Shown: positions 10,961 to 22,823 of the stretch, piece after piece
How the letters are laid out: each line of letters starts with the position of its first letter
How positions within the stretch are numbered: the first letter of the stretch is position 1
Assembly: GCA_022495995.1 (NCBI GenBank)
Contig: JAFEMH010001468.1
Coordinates: forward strand, 310,001-374,000
Direction of reading: 5' to 3'
From: Adenophora triphylla var. japonica
Lineage: Eukaryota; Streptophyta; Magnoliopsida; Asterales; Campanulaceae
DNA: 64,000 nt
Position numbers and translations under genes: made by a program
The notes under the pieces: model-generated
Told to the model about the DNA's origin: nothing
Databases searched by the model: none
What the model saw: only the letters and a program-made list of their open reading frames with translations

Positions 10961-11268
10961 TCGGCCAAATACCATGCAATGCTTAGTTTTGTTTTGTATC
11001 AATAAATATTCGTTTCGTCCCGCGATCTTCTCGTTGCATTTTGGCCACTTTAATGACTTCTTTTGCACTTCGCTCTTTGGGATTTTATCTTTCATTTAAT
11101 CCCAGGAATTTTTATATATCAAATTCGTCCAAAATTTCCATATTTCCATTTTAGTCCCTGAATTTTCCATAAATTCCAACTTGGTCCAAAAGCTTCCAAA
11201 TGCCATTTTAGTCCCAGATTTTCCCGAATTGCACTTCAGTCCCTTTTTTCGGACCGGGTACTAACAGC

Positions 11269-14200
11269 TTGGAAGTCACAAGGGCTCTGATTAAGGTAGC
11301 AAAAGACAATGACCAGCCATGTTTACGGGAAGGGGGTTCCTTGAGCAGGAAATGGAAGGAGTTGGCTTCCGAAATCGTTTTTACAGACGCTGATATGAGG
11401 GTTGAACATCCACATAATAGGCCTCTTTATGTTACCGCGGAAATACATGGGGTCGAATTTAGACGGGCGCTTATTGATAACGGGTCTGCGGTGAATGTCA
11501 TCCCGTACGCCACTTTCAAGAAGGCTGGGTTTGGAGAAGAAGATTTGCAAAGACATAGCATAGCCATAACAGGCTTCGGAGCAAACGTAGTTAATACCAT
11601 GGAGTCCGTCGTTATCCCTTTGAGCATGGGGAGTTTGCGGACTTCAACAAAGTTTCACGTTATTGATGCGGATACAACCTATCAGTTGTTGATTGGAAGG
11701 GCTTGGCTTCATCAGCATAAAATTATTCCATCCACTCTACATCAGTGTGCAAAGGGAATTGTTGGGGGTAAACAGATCACTTTAGAGCCTTCCATCCGGC
11801 CTTTTTCACGAATGGAGGCCCACTTAGCGGACGCATTATTTTATGATGAATTTGCGAAAGGGTGCCTTGCAGACCTTAATTCTCTTCAGATAACCGCAAA
11901 ATCAAGTGTTACCAAGAGAAAGGCAGACCAGTCAACAATGGGAACTAGTAAGCGGGTTTGCTTACCAGATGGCCGAGTAATGTATACGGTCAATTTATGA
12001 CGGTGTGCGGGGGAATTCCCCACGTTTGCGGGAGATGACCCCCACGAATGTTAGTCAACCTATTTTGATATCGGCTGACTTAAGCTTGTCACAGAAAGAG
12101 CAGTTTATTGCCCTTTTGACCGAATTCAAAGATGTCTTTGCATGGAGTTACGATGAAATGACTGGCTTGGATACCGCGGTAGTAACGCACAAGCTGCACG
12201 TGCACCCAATGGCAAAGCCTATCAGACAACAGTCCCGGGTTTACAAACCGGAATTGGAAATTAAAATCAAAGCGGAACTGGAACATATGATCACTGCGGG
12301 AATTATCAGACCAATCGAACATCCAATTTGGTTGTGTAACATGGTTATTGTCAGCAAAAGGCAAGCGGATGAGATTCGCATCTGTCAGGATTTTCGTGAT
12401 TTAAATAGGGTCTGCCCTAAGGATGAATTCCCACTTCCCTCTATTGATGCTTTGATTGATGCAACGGCGGGGCATGAGATGTACTCAATGTGTGATGGCT
12501 ATAAGGGGTATAATCAAATTAAAATGGATCCTGCAGATGCCGAAAAGACCGCTTTCAGGACTCTATTTGGTAATTTTTATTTCACAGTCATGCCATTCGG
12601 ATTAAAAAACGCGGGTGCCACGTATCAGCGGACAATGACGGCAATCTTCCATGATATGCACCATGGCATAGTAGAGTTTTATATGGATGATTTGGTGGTA
12701 AAATCTCGGAAGGAATCCTCGCATTTGGAGGATTTGTGGAAAGTCTTCGTAAGGTGCAGGAGATACCGGCTGAAATTAAATCCAAGGAAGTGTGTTTTCG
12801 GGGTCACTAAGGGAAAATTTCTAGGTCATATTGTGGATCGCAGTGGTATCCAGGTAGATGCGGAGAAGCGAAAGCGATCCTCTCAATGCGGCACCAAGGA
12901 ACAAAAGCAACTCAAGAGCTTCCTGGGCAAGGTGTCCTACATGAGGCGTTTCATTCCCGCACTTGCGGAAGTTGGTCATCCTTTAATGGAATTATTAAAG
13001 GTCCGAACAAGTTTCAGATGGGAAAGGCGGCATCAAGAAGCTTTCGAAAAAGTCAATCGAGCCCTTAGTTACATCGGCGCTATGGTAGCACCATGACCGA
13101 GTTCCCCACTCTTCTTGTATTTAGCCTCCACTACAAGATCCATCGGAGCTTTGTTGGCACTTGAGATCAAGACGGGGAAAAGCCAATTTATTATTTGAGC
13201 AGAGTAATCTCGGGCGCGGAAGTTCGGTATAACCAGCTAGAAAGGCATTGCTTGGCGTTAATCTTCGTAGTTCAAAAGTTGCGGCATTATTTCTTGGCAT
13301 TTCCGGTAGAAATAATCACGGGTTGTGATCCTATCCGTTTCCTACTGTCTAAGTCAGTATTAGTTGGAAGAGCAGCAAAGTGGTTCTTAATCCTATCAGA
13401 ATATGATATTAGATGCACTACTCCAAAAGCGGTGAAAAGCCAAGCTTTAGCAGATTTACTATCTTCTTTCCCAAGCGGGAGCTATGAGCCTCCAGTTCAG
13501 GAGTTGCCATGGGAAAGTGAGAGTGCGGAAGTTTACGATGAACAAGAATGGTGGACATTGGAATTCGACGGATCAGCTACCGCGAAAGATGGAGGTGCGG
13601 GTGTAGTTATCACTTTCCCTGAGGGACTGGTTTATGCGAAGGCTTATAAGTTAGCATTTCCCTGTTCAAACAATGAGGCTGAGTATGAGGCACTTGTATT
13701 GGGATTGATTGAAGCAAGAAAAAGGGGAGCATGCAAGTTGACCATTAAGGGAGACTCCAACTTAATAGTCAAGCAAGTAAGTGGAGAATTCAGTTTACAA
13801 CACATCAATTTAGCCCCATATCGCACTATGGTGCAGCAATTGATTGATTATTTCGAAGAAGTGACAATTGAGAAGCAACCTCGAACCAGTAACAGGCATC
13901 CGGATGCTCTAGCAACTTTGGGATCCAAGATAGTTATGGAAAAGGAGGAGGCTCAAATTGCGGTGTTGAAGCAAAGATCCCCAACTAATTTGAACGAGTT
14001 CTTTGGGGAAGAGGAGATGATAGATTGGCGGGGACCAATAGTGCATCAGTTGAAGAGCAATGAAGAGCGCAAAGATTTGCTTGAATTGCAAAAGTACTAC
14101 CTGAAGAACGGGGTGTTGTATTTCCGCAATCCAGGAGGGCCATTATCCCGTTGTGTAGGACCAAAAGAAGCAGAGTTCAGGTTGGGTCAAATACATGAGC

Positions 14201-15585
14201 AAACTTGTGGTGACGTAGATTTACCCCTCTATAGGCGGATTCAAAGGCAGGGTTACTATTGGCCGGATATGGCTTTGGATTCCGCAAAAATCCAAGCAAA
14301 CTGTATTGATTGTCAGCACTTTATCTCTCCAGTGGAAGCCTGTTGTATTGCGGGAGTTCGTGATTGGCGCCACCCTTACATTGATTACCTTCAGGAAGGA
14401 TCCCTCCCTGTCAACAGAAATGAGGTGAAATTTGTTAAAAGAAGGGCTTTTCGATTCCGCTTGGTTGATGGAAAGTTATATAGGCAAGGATACAAGGGAA
14501 CTTTACTCAGATGCATAGATAGTGCGAAATCTGTGGTGATTTTAAAGGAAGTGCATGGCCCTGCACATATTGGGGGAGCTAAGTTGTTAGATCAAATTCT
14601 AACTGCGGGATATTATTGGCCAACTATGGAAAAGGATAGCACAGAGTTTGTCCGCAAATGTAAAACATGCCAAGTTCACGGAAATTTGATTCATGCCCCA
14701 GCCGTACCGTTACATTCCCTTTCCGCACCTTATCCGTTCCACACATGGGCTTTTGATCTCATTGGGAAAATAATACCGCATTCCAGGGGAAGAATATGGA
14801 TCCTAGTAGCTACGGAACTGTTCACTAAATGGAGTGAGGCCATCCCATTGAAAAACGCTACCGCAGGGGCAGTTGTTAACTTTATGCGGGAGTATATTGT
14901 ATGCAGGTTTGGTATTCCAAAGCAAATCATTTCGGATAACGGAACGCCATTTTCAAATAGCCAGGTCTCAGCATTCACGCTAAAATATGGGATCCATCAT
15001 CATTTCTCCACACTTTCATACCCCCAAGGTAACGGGCAGGCAGAGGCAACCAACAAGACCCTTATCAAAATCCTAAGCAAGTTGCGGGAGGACTTTCCTG
15101 GCGCATGGGATGATAAGATTCCGGAGGTATTATGGGCGTACAGAACAAGCAAGAGGAAAGCTACGGGACATACTCCTTTTTCATTAGTATATGGCGCTGA
15201 AGCAATATTACCCGCGGAATTGACCATCCCTTCAGCTCGTGTTGCCTTACAACAAGGTTTGGTGCAGGACATCAGGCCAATTCAGTTGGAGTTATTGGAT
15301 GAAAGGAGGGACGTAGCACGCAAGAATTTCCAAACTTATTCCCGCCAAATCTCTCGCGCTTATGATATGATGGTAAAGCCAAGAACGTTTGAAGTAGGGG
15401 ACCTAGTATTAAAAGCAGCCCCCCAAATCATTCGCGGAGGTTCTGTTCCTAAATTTGCTCCGAAATGGGAAGGCCCATACAAGGTAGAAGAGGCTAATGA
15501 ATCGGGATACTATAGAATTGCAACAGCGGAAGGCAAGCTGCTCCCACCTCTAAATGCAAAATGGCTCAAGCGGTTTTATTCCTAA
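11269..15585 (+). pseudogene. Tat-lineage Ty3/gypsy protease-pol, nearly complete
   Basis: Order on the + strand: aspartic protease (DNGSAVNV at about 11474-11499, then LLIGRAWLHQHKIIPS); RT (about 12100-13090) with ICQDFRDLNRVCPKDEFPLP, MPFGLKNAGATYQ and catalytic YMDD near 12680; RNase H (13195-13500); archaeal-type RNase H (about 13550-13920) with EFDGSATAKDGGAGVV and NNEAEYEALVLGLIEA; integrase with HIGGAKLLDQ...CKTCQ (14560-14690), FDLIGKI, SDNGTPFSNSQ and YPQGNGQAEATNKTL; C-terminus GDLVLKAAPQ...WEGPYKVEEANESGYY, stop after LKRFYS. The linker plus zinc-binding segment before the integrase core occurs twice (about 14090-14320 and 14430-14690). Lesions are few: a TGA after protease at 11998-12000 with a frame change, and frame changes near 12870-13190. 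Gag and the 5' LTR are missing: the frame begins abruptly at the LTR of the other element. Confidence 0.93.
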
Positions 15586-15992
15586 GATCGCTATTCTACG
15601 TATAGTAATCCTAGCTTCCGCTATATAGAAGCATTTATTACTTAAAGAATTTTCTATTTTCCTAAAATTGTATTGTGCCAGAGCTTTCATTGCTGGTATC
15701 AATCTTGTGAAAAACAATGTTGAGTTTACAGCTTTGTACTCAATATTCCGTTTCCACTATCAATATATGCATGAAATTCCCTCAAAAGTTTTTTTTTTTA
15801 TTTTTACTTGCATTTACACAAAAAAAAAGAGGGGAAGAATACCATACGGGAAACATCCAAACATTTTAAAACAGAGCATATGCGAACATAAATGTTTACC
15901 GCAAAATTAGTTACATAAAAGCAAATTGTTCAAAGGACATACTACAGCAAAAGAAGTTTTGAAGTCATGTTCATTACAAAAGATAGTATTTA
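15586..15992. other. Spacer between pol and the convergent PMD gene
   Basis: No coding signal is seen. A strong polypurine run (nine A then GAGGGGAAGAA) lies at about 15821-15839 on the + strand and could act as a polypurine tract, although no TG-initial LTR follows it directly. The rest is AT-rich. Confidence 0.5.
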
Positions 15993-18900
15993 TCATGCAT
16001 CAAGCAGCATGCGGGATCGCAGCTCTAATTCTGACCTAAGTTGATTAAGTTCAACTTCTTTACCAAGAAGCTCTTCTTCCGCAAAAACAAGCTGTTGATT
16101 GCATACCGCAATTCGAGATTTACAATCCTCTATCTCTTCTTTAAAACCAGTAACAGTAGCACGCAGCTTTGTTACTTCCTCCTCAAGGTCGCGTTCCTTT
16201 TCCGCAAGGCGATTCATCTCCTGTTCTATGGGAAACTTAAGAGCGCGGTCAATTTCTTCAAAAGCCCAGTCAACTAAAAAACCATCACGCTCCAAGTCTT
16301 TAAATTCATCCTTCATCATGCGGAGCAACTCAACTTCCATTTGATTCAATTGGTTGTTCTCAAAATAAACCAAGTTCGATGCCAATAGACCCAGATTATG
16401 AACCACTCATTTAGAGGAAGCACAACATACATTAGAAAAAAAATCTGGAATAGTCTTCTGTAAACTCCTTAATCGCTCCGCATTTTCTTGACCAACATGA
16501 AAACCGCGCCAAGTCTCCCCATCTCCCGCAGTCAGGGGAACAAACTCCGCAGTAACCACTTTTGTACCAAATGCACTTGCAATCCCCGCAATACCTTTTC
16601 TCCTGAAATCAACAAGTTCTTTTTCTTTCTCTTCTACAACCGCAAGTTGGTTGTCTTCTTTCTGTTCACTCTGTGTAGTAGCAAGAGATAAAGCAGCCTT
16701 ATCCGCAAAAGTTGAATTAATTTCTTCATCACATGAAGTTTCCTCAACTATTTCCACTGCTGCATCGCCAATCTTATTACCAGAGTCAGATGAACTCTCC
16801 ACAACAACTGCATCCGCGGGATTGCTGCAGCTTTGCACATTCAAATTTCCCCCAGCACGTTGCGGCAGCTTAAGCCCTTCGTCTAAGCCTGCGGTATGAT
16901 CATCAGCTTTGATATCATGCTCAGCATCCGTAAGGTTGGCGTGATCTCCCACATCCCCAATCCCAATCTCAATATTGGACAGCGTAAGTCCACCTAAACC
17001 CGCGGATTGATCACCAGCTATGGTATCACGTCCCGCAATCGCAGAATTGTTAGGATCTTCCATATCCGCAATTCCTGCATCTTCTTCAGGCTGTACAAGC
17101 ACGTTAACCAAAACATCAGTTTGAGCACCAGCTGTGGTACCATGCTCATCTATAACTGCAATTTGGGCACCAACATTAGTGTTATGCTCATCCACAATCA
17201 CAATTTGAGCACCAGCATTGGTATCATGCTCATTTCCTGCAAGGTTTTCAGAATCTTGTTCATCCACAACCTCAACATTTTCCGCAGGTAAAACGTGAAC
17301 GTTTTCAATACCAACATTATCCAGTTCCATGGTGGCTTCACTTGGAACAACTTTGTCAACTTCAACATTAGGCTTATGCCTCAACGACTTCACAAGGCTG
17401 GGTTCGATTTCTTCCGCATCATCCCCAAGCCTTACCGCCTCACCAAGACTTTGCGACTGATCAAAGTCCTTTATGATGTCACGGTCTGCTATCATGCTAC
17501 CGTACTCATTTAATCCTGCAGAAGGAGGGCGCTTAGATGATGCAACTTTAAACATTTCCATCAAACTACTCTTTTGTAGCCGCTGGTCAATAACACTGTG
17601 GGTAACATTGCCCATCAAATTTTCTTCCGCAGCTCCACCGACCAGATTACCAGCTTGGCCATACACAACAACTTGGTTCTTCTCTTTTAAAATAGCGGCA
17701 GCATCTGCAGGGGTAGATATGGACAAAGAAGTCCGTGGGTCAATCCATATTCCGCACTCAGATAAGTATATAGGACGCATAGAACCTTCTGGAAAAGAAG
17801 GAGGAAGCTGCGGGGAAATCGTACTCAAAAACATCTTACCCAAGGGTGCATCTGGAGCACCAAGATCCGCATTAGTGATAGGATCAACGTTCACTTCTTC
17901 ATCATCCCCCGACAAATCAATAGGTATTTCGCTTACTCCACTAGACCGCACCATAAATGAACGCTGTTTCATACATGTAATTTTTTTTTTTATTAGCACA
18001 AAGCCCTTAAAAACGCGTGCAGAAAATTCCTAAAGAAAGATCTTACCTTCCGGAGTCTTTGAGATTGCCTTAGGGGAGTTTTTCTTTTCTTAATAACGAC
18101 ATCCCTCTTTTTCTTCTTCCCGGCAGGACTTGAAGCTTCCGCAGCTTCTTCATCACCCTTCCTTTTCCTCTTTACTACTTTCTGCCGTAATTTAAAAAAA
18201 TAATAATATTAAAAGACACACAATTAGTAAAAAAAAAAAAGGAGAAAAGGTGATACTATTTTCATTAAATCCAACTTACGAACTGAGAATGAGAGCAACT
18301 ATCTAGACGATCAACCCTCTGCATCGTTCTCCCCCCCTTCTTCATTTTTTCTTTCTCATTCTTTCCTCCCGCACTCCCGGTAGTAATATTGTCTTTCCTG
18401 CCAGTATCCTCTTCCACAATCTGTTCCTTTCTTTTCTTTTTTCTTTTCTTTTGACTCTCAGCTTCCTCTTGCTGAAAGTAAAATAAAAAAGAGGGTGGAG
18501 AGAAGACAGAGAAATTTTTTAGAAGGCATAATACCTTTTCTCCTTTTCGAGATAAAAAAATATATATATAATAATAGTAATATTATTATGAGGCCTAGAT
18601 ATACCTCAGAATCGCTCTCTTCCGAAGGTTTCTCAGTCAAACTCTTGCTTGCTTGTTGTTTCCCCTGAATTGGACAAGGCAGAAAGAAAATCGTGAATCA
18701 CTGAACACACAAACGATACTTCAAATAAATATTGGGAAGCATAGTACCTTCAATATTTTTTCAACCCCAACAGAAGCTTCTTCTTCCGCAGCTGGATCCA
18801 TCTTTTCTTTATCTTTCGTAACTCCTTTCCCAACCTTCCTTTTTGGTTTCCCAAGTTTTAATTCGGGGCGTTCCTTGCATTCCTCTAAGCAACCAAATTG

Positions 18901-20768
18901 CGGAATTTTCAGCGAACCTTCTTTAATGTATGAAGACAGGGGGCCAGAATAAACAACACCGCAACAGCTGAGATAAAAATCATTTCTCCAAATTTGCTCT
19001 TCCACAAGAGCACGAGGCGCTCCATTCATAAACTTCCGCATTAATTTCAAGCTATGCACCCAAAAGTCCCGCGCTTGCGTAGTCCTTGAACCCACCCACA
19101 CTGCATCAGGGATAACTTTTACTCCCATGTCCTCTAGCACTTGTGAAAAGCCACCTGGATAACAAAACCGCTTGCAGGAATCATCAAAATCCGAATATAT
19201 ATCATCAGACAACCCAGCGCAAACCAAATCATAACTGCATTGCAAAGCACATCTTTCAGGGCTATATCTTACAGATCCAACTTCCAGTTCATTCAAAGCA
19301 GGGAGACAAGCAGGAAGAATGTTCGCAATAATAGGGTATTCACTCTCTTTACCCTTCCGCAGTACCCCATCTTTAAATTCAAATACTTCCATATGCTGAC
19401 CAGCAGTGCGGTACCAATTGAGAGAAATTGTATTTAATGGAACTTTTCCATAAGGTCGGAAGCAAAACTCATCTTCACGGTCAATAAGTTCCAGAAGACC
19501 GGTGTTGAACTTCACATTCATCCAAGTCCAAGACCGAGGGACTAACGTTCCCCCCGGCCCAGCATACACCTCCTCCCGCACACCTAACTTTTCAAAATGT
19601 TCAAGAAGGAACATATGAAGAAACGGAACAGGTAAGAACGCATGAACGTAATACCTTCCAACAGATCTGCTTACTGCCTCCGCAAGATTATCGAATCGAG
19701 CATACAGATTCCCCAAAAACAAAGGGCCCATTGGCAATTTTTTACCCGCAGCCAACTTCACAGCATACACGAAATTCCTCTCATACGGCCCATCATGAGG
19801 TTTTCCGGGAAAAAGGAACAAAGTCAAAAACATAGATAAGTAGGCTTCTAGATAATACTCTGAATCCTTCTTATCTGCGGGAGTAAATGTACCAGCTTTA
19901 TCAAAAACACCAAACCAGGTTAGGATCCACCCTTTCCAATCATTCTTACGCCCCTTAATTTCTTTTCCGCAAATCTTGCGGATATCTTCCAGAGCCTCTA
20001 CTCTCAATCCCTCCTCCGCAGACATAAATTTTTCAAGGGCTCATCCCCAAGAACTTCTAAGCCATACAAGGCAGCCACATCTTCCAGTGTTATGGTAAAC
20101 TCACCCCAGCTTGCAATAAAAGTATGATTTTTCGTATCCCAACGAGAAAGCAGGGTCCACAAATGATCAAAGTTCTTGGCCACAGTTAGATTTTGGCAAG
20201 CTCTTATGCATTCATATATGCCACTATTTTTAAGAATTGAGACGTAGCTCTCATTACCTAAGACATCTCTAGTCCAATCCGCCCAATGAGCTACCTTTGC
20301 GGAACCGCAAACAATGGTACCAGCGGACCATGGGATATCCCCCCTTTCTATTTTCAAACGTAAAAGCCTACGATAACCTACCTTTTTGGAATCCTTTAAG
20401 GAAACCTCCTTAACAATTCCCATGGTCTTACCATGGTTAGAATGCGGGCCAGACCAGGACATGGCCTCATCCCAGAACATATCAGCGGGACCAAAGAAAG
20501 GAGCCATCTTGAATAGATTAGCAGAAGGGGGTAGCGGAACTTCGTGGGTTCTAGTGTTGATTAACTCCACACCTACATCGTTTGTAGAGCCATAGGGTCT
20601 CCATATAGAGGCTTTACCCTCTGGGGTAGGAGATTCAAATTCCTCGCTGTTGCTTGAACTCCCAGAGTTAGCCGAACCGGGAGAGGAACTCATTGCGGAA
20701 TTAGATTCTCTTTCTCTCTCTGAAGAATCTCCTTCCTCACTTCTACGGTTGCTCTCAACCAAAGACAT
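15993..20768 (-). pseudogene. Plant Mobile Domain (PMD/MAIN-like) gene, five exons, antisense to Tat pol
   Basis: The start is ATG at 20768-20766, the first ATG downstream of a TATA box at 20899-20911. Exon 1 (20768-18748) holds the PMD: WTLLSRWDTKNHTFIASWGE, then FTITLEDVAALYGLEVLGDE, and further on the conserved AYLSMFLTLFLFP segment. Splice sites are visible for exons 2 (18664-18605), 3 (18471-18280), 4 (18181-18047) and 5 (17963 onward); all junctions are phase 0. Exons 2-4 are lysine-rich (KKRKKKRK, GKKKKRD), a likely nuclear-localisation region. Exon 5 is acidic, with imperfect DxxxNxGAQI-type repeats near 17100-17250, and ends in a coiled coil (16330-16010). Two breaks: exon 1 changes to the -1 frame near 20027 at AAATTTA, and TGA at 16409-16407 separates the coiled coil in the same frame. 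PMD proteins act in silencing and genome stability, and copies are often carried by gypsy elements. This one may be a transposon accessory gene rather than a host gene. Confidence 0.82.
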
Positions 20769-20898
20769 TGTGCGGAACAGAAGACAAGAAGTTAAAAGAA
20801 AAGAAACCAAATTAACTAATGAAGCTCAACCGCAAACTCGATTTACCAACCCGCAATTGGTCTCAAAGGCCAGAAGTAGTAAATGACGAGCGGAGCAC

Positions 20899-20911
20899 TT
20901 ATATATATATA
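20899..20911 (-). promoter_or_regulatory. TATA box of the antisense PMD gene
   Basis: TATATATATATAA on the minus strand lies about 135 bp upstream of the first ATG (20768). The intervening leader has no other ATG, and its last part is pyrimidine-rich, as in plant 5' leaders. This supports an independent antisense promoter inside the Tat element, upstream of the presumed 3' LTR. Confidence 0.55.
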
Positions 20912-21118
20912 GTGGGGAATACGAAATGACAGTTCTGCCTGACAAAGTAATGATTACGACTGTCGCATTAAATGCACCGGCACAGTTCTCAAGACTTTGC
21001 GGAACCAATCCGCACAACATATCATGTGAACTCACGAGAATGTTCCGCAAAATAAGGATTTACGAAACTGCTAATGTCCGGGAAATTTCTAGAGAAATCT
21101 CCCGCACAGAGGGACTAA

Positions 21119-21785
21119 TGTAGGACGTGTTCGGTAAATACCGTGCACGTGACCACTCTCTTATCTATTATGTGAAATTAGCCTTATACTTTTGATTATA
21201 TAAATATTGAGGAAATGAAATATCGTCTTCTGCTATGTATAGCGGAAGCTTAGTCCCGTTGATTGAACAAGGTCAATGGGAACTCTTCTACCGCTTATTT
21301 TGGGAATCATCAAGGAGTTGTGGATTGGAGGATAGAGTAGTGGAATTTGCTACGTGGCCCAATTGAGGGATTCCACGTAGCCTAGTCAGGACGAAAAGGG
21401 GAATTGCGGGACTGGTCCCCACGAGGGACACGCGGCATCGTTCTACCGCTCCGTACGATCCCATGAATAAGGGCTCAATACCTTGCGGTACGGAGAGCAC
21501 GTGATCTGTCATGTGCGTGGTACGGAGCTGTCAAGCTCTGACCACTATAAATACCTGGCTCAGATATCGATGTCAGCAACAGTGACGTACATGCCCTACC
21601 GCTTCCGCAATACTTGTTCTTCCCTTCCTGACTTGTCCCTACTTTCGCTCATCCTTCTCATTCCTCTTTGGTGGTTCGTGTGTAATGCCTACTGAAAGCT
21701 CTACCGTTCAAATCCTCTTTAGAACCTACATCCTACAGTTAGAAAAGAGGGAACAGGAAAATTGTTACAGTTTCTCTTTGTTACA
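21119..21785 (+). repeat. Candidate 3' LTR of the + strand Tat element
   Basis: This block begins TGTAGGACGTGTTCGG after a short purine run (CAGAGGGA) and contains a TATA box, CTATAAATAC at 21544-21553. Near-palindromic CTCCGTAC and GTACGGAG words occur at about 21449-21530 just upstream of it. It keeps the TGCGG/CCGCA-rich composition of the preceding Tat pol and PMD gene up to about 21610. No partner LTR is present, so the right end (taken at a TTGTTACA near 21785) is a guess. Confidence 0.42.
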
Positions 21786-22091
21786 AGATACACTGATTGA
21801 TCATCCTTTTGTTTTATAAAAACAATTATAAAGAGAATGACACAAGCAGGGGGACTAGCTTTTATTTCATTTCGATGACAATTATTAATGGTTGGTGTAT
21901 TGTATACATGCTTGGTGTCCCAATACTCGTGAATTTTTATTTTTGTTAATATTATGCACTAGTTTCCACTTGATGCATATGAAACAGCAGAACAGTCAGT
22001 TTACATACTAATTTTTTATCACTTCCAGTAGAAATTCATTGCAGATAACAAACTCTTTGTATAACTTTACATGATAATATTTTACCAACAA

Positions 22092-22823
22092 GAAGATTTA
22101 GAGAGGAACAAGGAAAACCGTGGACAATCAGAGTTCCCTCATAGGATGGGAAGAACCGCGTTTGTTGATATCCAGCTTGAGGTAAGGGTTTCTTGTTTAT
22201 TTAATGAGTACATTAGTAGATATATATGGTTTATTAATAAATAAAATAGATATATCACGCCCTTCTTAATAAATAATGTAACTCTCAGCAAGTGTGTTAT
22301 ACTTTTGTAATATATTTGTATCATAGATGATGGAGAAAGGAGAAGATATATCACACCAAAATGTGTTTCGCCGTACACGTTTGAAGAAGAATGGAGCCCA
22401 TGTGGAAGAAGTGGAAGCTGCACTTGTATGTGTAACCAAGTAACTAAATCAATTTATATTTTTAAATTTGTATTCTCATGTAAAATCTTGCAGGAGCAAA
22501 TGAATAAGAAATTATATGAGGTACCTGAGTCAGAGCGCACATCTGAGTTGATAGATGATGTTTTTACTCAAGTTATGGGACCTGATGGTCATGGTCGTGT
22601 TCGGACATTTGGTCTAGGTCCAACTCTAACGACATTTGGTTCAAGTTCATCTTCTTCCTGTGCCTCTTCAGATAGGATAGAAAGACTTGTTGATGCTAAG
22701 GTAGCTGCTAAACTGAAAGAATCAGAACGCATCCGCAAAGAGGAAATTGCAGCTGAAATTGCCATTGGAGTTGCAGGCGAGGTAAAACCTCAATTACACG
22801 CACATGGGATCATTCCATATTAA
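22092..22823 (+). pseudogene. CACTA-associated Transposase_24 (Ptta/En/Spm) gene fragment
   Basis: Three exons can be read: 22092-22181 (ending at GTAAGG), 22327-22425 (after CATAG, ending at GTATGT) and 22494-22823 (after TTGCAG). They join in frame. The product contains NKENRGQSEFPHRMGR, then FRRTRLKKNGAHVEEVEAAL and EQMNKKLYEVPESERTSELI, the pattern of the C-terminal plant transposase family of CACTA elements. A serine run and a short amphipathic helix rich in K/E follow before the stop. The 5' exons are missing. It lies about 1.2 kb inside a CACTA right terminus at 23988, which fits. The large TNPD-type transposase is not in the window. Confidence 0.7.

Larger units (their letters stand above)
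9894..11268 (-). mobile_element. 5' LTR of the minus-strand Tat element, 1375 bp
   Basis: The + strand begins TGTGAATACCCCG next to the primer-binding site and ends GGTACTAACA, so the element strand reads TGTTAGTACC...TTCACA. The U5 part (10027-10075) contains GAGAGTCGCCACGCCACTTT, a phrase recurring in the LTR-like arms at about 35.7 and 54.1 kb. A TATA box and a palindrome cluster lie inside. The right edge abuts, without spacer, the protease frame of the + strand Tat element, so one of the two was broken there. No partner 3' LTR is recognisable left of 4966. Confidence 0.8.

Noticed and set aside
15821..15839. Polypurine tract marking a 3' LTR at 15840
   Set aside because: No TG start follows, and the PMD gene and a better LTR candidate with a TATA box lie further downstream.
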